Position numbers and translations under genes: made by a program. A stretch of DNA of 64,000 nt, taken from contig CAJTEY010000003.1 of NCBI GenBank assembly GCA_910575775.1, positions 148,927 to 212,926 on the forward strand, in the 5' to 3' direction. Positions 59,649 through 64,000 of this stretch are shown here, one piece after another. The notes below the pieces were generated by a model that ran no database searches, was not told the origin of the DNA, and was given only the letters and a program-made list of their open reading frames with translations. Within the stretch, counting starts at the first letter, position 1. Each line of letters opens with the position of its first letter. The stretch is from Lachnospiraceae bacterium. GTDB lineage: Bacteria > Bacillota > Clostridia > Lachnospirales > Lachnospiraceae.

Positions 59649-62296
59649 GCAATTTCAGAGATGTCACCTTCGGAGAACACCTGTTTTCCAAAATAGATAA
59701 CAATGCATATTTACAGAAACTTTACCACAACATTCTCATCAACTATTCGAAGAAATTGTTTAATTTGGATGAGATGGAGAAAGTGCCTGTGGATATCGGA
59801 CACGCCCTTACTTTTGCAGATGTCCTGTCAAAGTCCTGCGGCACAAATCTGTCCGATATACATAAAACACGTGCGCAGGAAATGGTCGCACTGCTGTATG
59901 ATATGTATCCGCAAAACGAGCAGATTAAATACTATCTTGGCTCCGTTCTTGCAAACACTGGCAATTTTCTTGGTATGAAGCGTCTGACACCGGAATTCGA
60001 GAATGCCTCTTTGCTTGAGAAGATGTTCATGCACTTTAATATGGACTATCTTTCGGTGCCTTCTGAAGAGGGGTCCTGTTTCTTTCCGGCACAGAAGGAA
60101 ATATACGACAGCCTGTCCAGATCTTATTTCAGCTACTCTGCGCCAACATCAATGGGTAAATCTTTCATGATGCGCACTTTTATTAAGCAACAGATCATGA
60201 ATGGAACAAAGAAGAATTTTGCCTTGCTTATTCCAACAAAGGCACTCATTAACGAAGTTACAAGTGAGTTGATTGAAAGCCTTACCACGCTTTTGAAAGA
60301 GACAGATTACCGCATTGTAACTTCATCCGGCTCAATGGCACTTGAGACAAAGCATAACTATATTTTCGTTTTGACACCAGAGCGGATGCTGTATATATTG
60401 ATTGATGATCCAGACCTTAAAATCGACTACCTCTTTGTAGATGAGGCACATAAAATATCCTCCGGCGATAAGCGGAGTGCATTTTATTACAAAGTTATCA
60501 ACAAGTTAGAAGAACGGCACAGCGATACTCATATCATATTTGCTTCGCCGAACATTCCGAATCCAAGAGTCTATCTTGATACGCTGTCAAAGGGAGAATG
60601 GATCATAGATGAGGAGCCCATTGTGGCGTGTAGATATGCTCCTGTCAGTCAACTAAAATATATCATTGATCTATGGGAACGCAATATCCGTATCTTCGAC
60701 TCATACTCGAAGAAATTTATACTGTTGCATGAAATGAACCGCCAACACTCTTTGAGCGAGGTAATCGCTCGAATCGGCGACAGACGGCATAACATTGTGT
60801 ATTGCAAGTCCAAGAATGACGCTATTCAGTATGCAAGGGATTATGCGAACACACAAGATGTTATCGGAGACAAAAAACTCGAGGCATTTGCAGAAGCAAT
60901 TCGTAGCGATGTCCACAAGGAATATTATCTAGCCGAACTGGTAGAAAGAGGTGTGGCGTACCACATTGGCTATCTTCCGGCGAATATCAGGATGCAGCTT
61001 GAGGACTATTACCGAGAAGGTCTTATCAAGACGATGTTCTGCACAAGCACCCTTCTTGAAGGCGTAAATCTGCCAGCGGAAAACCTATTCATTACAAGCT
61101 ACAAGAAAGGTCTGAGCAATTTTTCGGAGGTAGATTTCAAAAACCTTGTAGGGCGTGTCGGTCGGGCAAAGTACAATCTGTATGGCAATGTCTTTATTGT
61201 TCGACTTCAGAAACAAGAACGCGAGGAAGATCTGCAGAAATTTGAGAATCTCCTGAAGGATGATGTGCCGCTGCAGAAGCTCTCCATAGAGGCGGAGCTA
61301 AACTCAAATCAGAAAAAACTCATTGTAGACACGCTTCTTTCCGGTAGTGTTGAAATACACAAGTCCAAGAAGAACCAAAGCGAGGATAACTACGAGTTGA
61401 TGAGAAAAACGATGTTGATTCTTGTTGGTGACATAGTGGACGGTAGAAGCAGCTGCATCAGGCGGGAGTTTGCCCCATATCTGACGACTAAGACTGAAAT
61501 GAAAATTCGTGAGCAATTTTCTGTGGCAGGCAAAAAGCCAGATGACGACATCAATGTTTCATATGACCAGATACAGGGCATCGAAAAGCTCATCCGTGAC
61601 GGTCTTTCATACCCAAAAATCGAAGACCCCAAGCGAGGGGCAGATTATAACGAGACGCTTTTCTTCCTCAACAAACTGGCAGTCGCTTTCAAATGGCGTA
61701 TTTACGAGAACCGTACCCTCGGAGCCGGGGAAGGTCAAAAATATACAAAACTGACATGGTACACTGTTCTGCTGATCCAATGGATGCAGGGACACGGTCT
61801 TAGCTATATCATCGGTCGAAGCATTGATGACTATGATAAGAAAAAGCGAGAGGTTAAAGTTGACTACAATAAATGGGAGACTTTTGACGGCTCACAAAAG
61901 CATAAGAATATCATCATTGCCGACACCTTGGAGGCAATTGAGGACGTACTGTTGTTCCAGCTGTCAAACTACTTTCTGAAATTCTCAGAGGCATATAAAC
62001 GACAGCATCCCGATGAGCCGTTCACGAATGACTGGTATGAATTTGTAGAGTATGGGACAACAAACCGGCTACGAATCATTCTGCAGCGTAGCGGTTTCAA
62101 GAGAGATTCGACCGAGTACATACGGCGAAATGCCGATAAATATGTAAGAGGAACGCCAGACAATCCTAAACTGTTGAAATGGGCATTGCTTGAATGTCCA
62201 AATGAGCTTGTCAGAAGAGATACACAAGAGATTCAATACAATGTCCCGGAACTGTTTATAGATGAAGGAGAAAAAAGAGATGACAAACTTTTATGA
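59645..62296 (+). CDS. hamB: HamB-like DEAD/DEAH-box helicase (Hachiman)
   Basis: The 883-residue superfamily 2 helicase has Walker A SAPTSMGKSF near residue 166, DEAH in LFVDEAHKIS near 266, a motif III-like IIFASPN near 296 and motif VI LVGRVGRAKY near 520, so the ATPase core looks intact. It overlaps the HamA-like gene (ATGA), the usual Hachiman arrangement in which the helicase senses damaged or foreign DNA and holds the nuclease in check. The last 17 bases overlap the methyltransferase gene. Confidence 0.88.
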   Translation: MSNFRDVTFGEHLFSKIDNNAYLQKLYHNILINYSKKLFNLDEMEKVPVDIGHALTFADVLSKSCGTNLSDIHKTRAQEMVALLYDMYPQNEQIKYYLGSVLANTGNFLGMKRLTPEFENASLLEKMFMHFNMDYLSVPSEEGSCFFPAQKEIYDSLSRSYFSYSAPTSMGKSFMMRTFIKQQIMNGTKKNFALLIPTKALINEVTSELIESLTTLLKETDYRIVTSSGSMALETKHNYIFVLTPERMLYILIDDPDLKIDYLFVDEAHKISSGDKRSAFYYKVINKLEERHSDTHIIFASPNIPNPRVYLDTLSKGEWIIDEEPIVACRYAPVSQLKYIIDLWERNIRIFDSYSKKFILLHEMNRQHSLSEVIARIGDRRHNIVYCKSKNDAIQYARDYANTQDVIGDKKLEAFAEAIRSDVHKEYYLAELVERGVAYHIGYLPANIRMQLEDYYREGLIKTMFCTSTLLEGVNLPAENLFITSYKKGLSNFSEVDFKNLVGRVGRAKYNLYGNVFIVRLQKQEREEDLQKFENLLKDDVPLQKLSIEAELNSNQKKLIVDTLLSGSVEIHKSKKNQSEDNYELMRKTMLILVGDIVDGRSSCIRREFAPYLTTKTEMKIREQFSVAGKKPDDDINVSYDQIQGIEKLIRDGLSYPKIEDPKRGADYNETLFFLNKLAVAFKWRIYENRTLGAGEGQKYTKLTWYTVLLIQWMQGHGLSYIIGRSIDDYDKKKREVKVDYNKWETFDGSQKHKNIIIADTLEAIEDVLLFQLSNYFLKFSEAYKRQHPDEPFTNDWYEFVEYGTTNRLRIILQRSGFKRDSTEYIRRNADKYVRGTPDNPKLLKWALLECPNELVRRDTQEIQYNVPELFIDEGEKRDDKLL

Positions 62297-63944
62297 AACC
62301 GTGCTGACGGTATTAAAAACAGATGAGCGATTTGTAGCCGAAGACGGCACCTTTCTGCGTAATGCGGTTTATGAGGCTGCAATGAAGATGGACGATAGAC
62401 TTATCCGTCTACTTCTTGCGAACGAAGAAACAAGTTCACGTTTCTTTGTGGATGTAGACGGCGTGAAAGTCTTTGACAAGGTAGGCTTTGCCTGGGTAAT
62501 CAATAACCGTCAATTTCTGCCGGACAGCTATACCCGTTTCAAGAATAAGATTGGACTTGCAGACGAGAACGGTGATTTGATTTCCACCTCCGGCAAGGTT
62601 GAGCTTGTCTTTCCGTACAAAGATTGTGTTCTTGAAGGTGGGCAAACTTTGGAGGAGCAAAAGAGACAAGAAGTTTTTTATAATCAATCGCTTGCTCCTG
62701 ATGAGGTGGATAGGCTTCTTTTTCCAAAGATTTTTTGTAATGCGACAAGGTATTCTACAGATGGAGAAACGGCAGCAGAAGAATTTTTACCAACAGATAA
62801 TATGGTTATAAAAGGGAATAATTTGCTCTCTCTCGCTACTTTGATACGCAATTACGAGGGACAGGTGAAGTGTATCTATATTGATCCGCCTTACAATACT
62901 GGCAAGAAGAACAGCTTTGGATATAATGATTGTTTCAATCATTCTACATGGCTTTCTTTTATGAAAACAAGATTGGAATATGCAAGAAGACTGCTCTCCC
63001 TCGATGGATGTATTCTTATTCAAACAGATGACAAGGAACAAGCCTATCTAAAAGTTCTGTGCGATGAGATATTTGGTGCTGAACAATATGAAACAACATT
63101 TTTTGTTCAAGTTCGATTTACAAATAAAACATTAGCAGAAGATAGCACATTGCACAAAGTAATGGAAACGGTTCATGTATACTCAAAAAAACATGAGGCA
63201 TTTCGTATCAATAAAATCAAGGAACAATATTCCCTTGATAAGTTCTGTTGGGAAATACGAGAGCTTGGAGAACCGAAGACGATTGAAGTCGGAGGAAAAA
63301 CGGTTGATATTTTCACAAATGGAAAATACGAAATTATAAAGGTCGAGCCTCACATTGATGGATTAAAAGAAACTTGGGCAACAGGCAGTCTGATTCGTCA
63401 AGGAGGTACTGCTGCTGAGTTTCTTGCAAAATACCTTATTGACAGAAAAAAAGAGGACGGGCTGAAAGTCTTATATAAGGTTTATAATATGGGCGAAGAT
63501 GGACTCGGTTTCAGATATATCTTAGGACCTCAAAAAGAGAGTGCATTCCGAGGCAAATTTTATAGTGGTGTACCCCTCGGAATCAAAAATGAGGTTCGAA
63601 CAGGTGTCTACGATAAAGAAAAACCCGTTCCCAATCTGATATACAACTATTTGTCGTCTGAAGGCGATTTTGGAAATTGCCGTAATGAAGGCGGCGTAGA
63701 CATCGAAGGAGGTAAAAAGCCAGAACAACTTATAAAATTTTTCTTGGACTATTTTAGTGACGAGGAGGATCTTGTTTTAGATTTTTTTGGCGGCTCTGGG
63801 ACAACGGCGGCTGTTGCACATAAAATGAATCGGAGATATATTACTTGTGAACAGATGGACAACCAAATTGATATGATATTGTCGCGCCTAAGTGTTATCC
63901 AGCACCCTAGGTGCTCCAGATCTTTCTTATATTCGTCAAATTAA
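62280..63944 (+). CDS. Type III-like site-specific DNA methyltransferase (Mod), C-terminus atypical
   Basis: The roughly 554-residue protein has the N-terminal helical region of type III Mod subunits, motif IV DPPYNTGKKN near residue 202 and motif I DFFGGSGTTAA near 501, the beta-class order of N6-adenine or N4-cytosine methylases. The usual Mod ending after this point (about 60 more residues) is absent, and the last residues (SRCSRSFLYSSN) do not fit the family. AAGGAG precedes ATG 62280. It overlaps the helicase gene; a Res subunit, if any, would lie beyond the window. Confidence 0.85.
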   Translation: MTNFYETVLTVLKTDERFVAEDGTFLRNAVYEAAMKMDDRLIRLLLANEETSSRFFVDVDGVKVFDKVGFAWVINNRQFLPDSYTRFKNKIGLADENGDLISTSGKVELVFPYKDCVLEGGQTLEEQKRQEVFYNQSLAPDEVDRLLFPKIFCNATRYSTDGETAAEEFLPTDNMVIKGNNLLSLATLIRNYEGQVKCIYIDPPYNTGKKNSFGYNDCFNHSTWLSFMKTRLEYARRLLSLDGCILIQTDDKEQAYLKVLCDEIFGAEQYETTFFVQVRFTNKTLAEDSTLHKVMETVHVYSKKHEAFRINKIKEQYSLDKFCWEIRELGEPKTIEVGGKTVDIFTNGKYEIIKVEPHIDGLKETWATGSLIRQGGTAAEFLAKYLIDRKKEDGLKVLYKVYNMGEDGLGFRYILGPQKESAFRGKFYSGVPLGIKNEVRTGVYDKEKPVPNLIYNYLSSEGDFGNCRNEGGVDIEGGKKPEQLIKFFLDYFSDEEDLVLDFFGGSGTTAAVAHKMNRRYITCEQMDNQIDMILSRLSVIQHPRCSRSFLYSSN

Positions 63945-64000
63945 ATGAAGGTACTGGCTCATATATTCTGATGTATTTTACAGCAGAGTGTTTGAACCAG

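Noticed and set aside
1..64000. CRISPR arrays, rRNA and tRNA genes
   Set aside because: No regularly spaced repeats and no tRNA or rRNA-like sequence were seen on reading both strands.

Overview
The window looks like chromosome of a gut Clostridia, most likely Lachnospiraceae. This rests on gene content and style: AGGAGG-type ribosome sites, TTGACA/TATAAT promoters, a lantibiotic-type two-component/ABC module, KtrAB, large serine recombinases, a GLUG-repeat/MMPL pair and many aldo/keto reductases. No rRNA, tRNA or CRISPR array was seen.

Region 1 (1-9.4 kb) is the end of a surface-glycan locus read on the minus strand: a glycerophosphotransferase-like protein fused to a beta-propeller, a methyltransferase, an asparagine synthase and a polysaccharide-deacetylase-like gene cut by the window edge. 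Upstream on the same strand lie a TnpB-like protein whose three RuvC acidic positions all appear changed, a tyrosine recombinase, and a divergent Uma2-family gene. A 29-bp sequence occurs as exact inverted repeats at 7113-7141 and 9395-9423, enclosing the recombinase and Uma2 gene. This suggests either an invertible segment or two hairpin terminators.

Region 2 (9.4-34.6 kb) is mostly housekeeping. It holds a histidine kinase/response regulator divergent from a three-gene lantibiotic-immunity-type ABC transporter, a ketopantoate-reductase-like gene with a frameshift in a G7 tract, and a ten-gene Mrp-type cation/proton antiporter operon with four antiporter-type large subunits. It also holds a GLUG/coiled-coil surface protein coupled to an MMPL exporter under a promoter with an embedded palindrome, KtrB-KtrA potassium uptake, and a metallo-hydrolase.

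Region 3 (34.7-49.9 kb) mixes small metabolic genes with debris. There is an IS110 remnant, a DUF4365-like pseudogene, a toxin-antitoxin pair with a truncated toxin, and two decayed serine-recombinase fragments. A redox cluster follows: three aldo/keto reductases (one a lipoprotein), a frameshifted flavodoxin, broken lipoprotein and DUF4405 genes, and a MATE pump with its divergent TetR. An intact Phd/RelE-type toxin-antitoxin pair and a complete IS1182-family element close the region.

Region 4 (50-64 kb) is an accessory/defence island. It begins with a serine-recombinase cassette with small coupled ORFs, then a STAND (NLR-like) ATPase, an AlbA_2 regulator and an orphan WHH-type HNH nuclease. 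It ends with an XRE-led operon encoding a Hachiman-like pair (DUF1837/HamA-like plus DEAD/DEAH helicase HamB-like) and a type III-style DNA methyltransferase. The HamA-like protein appears to lack its expected nuclease residues. The two strongest leads are the RuvC-degenerate TnpB heading a glycan locus and the nuclease-degenerate Hachiman operon.
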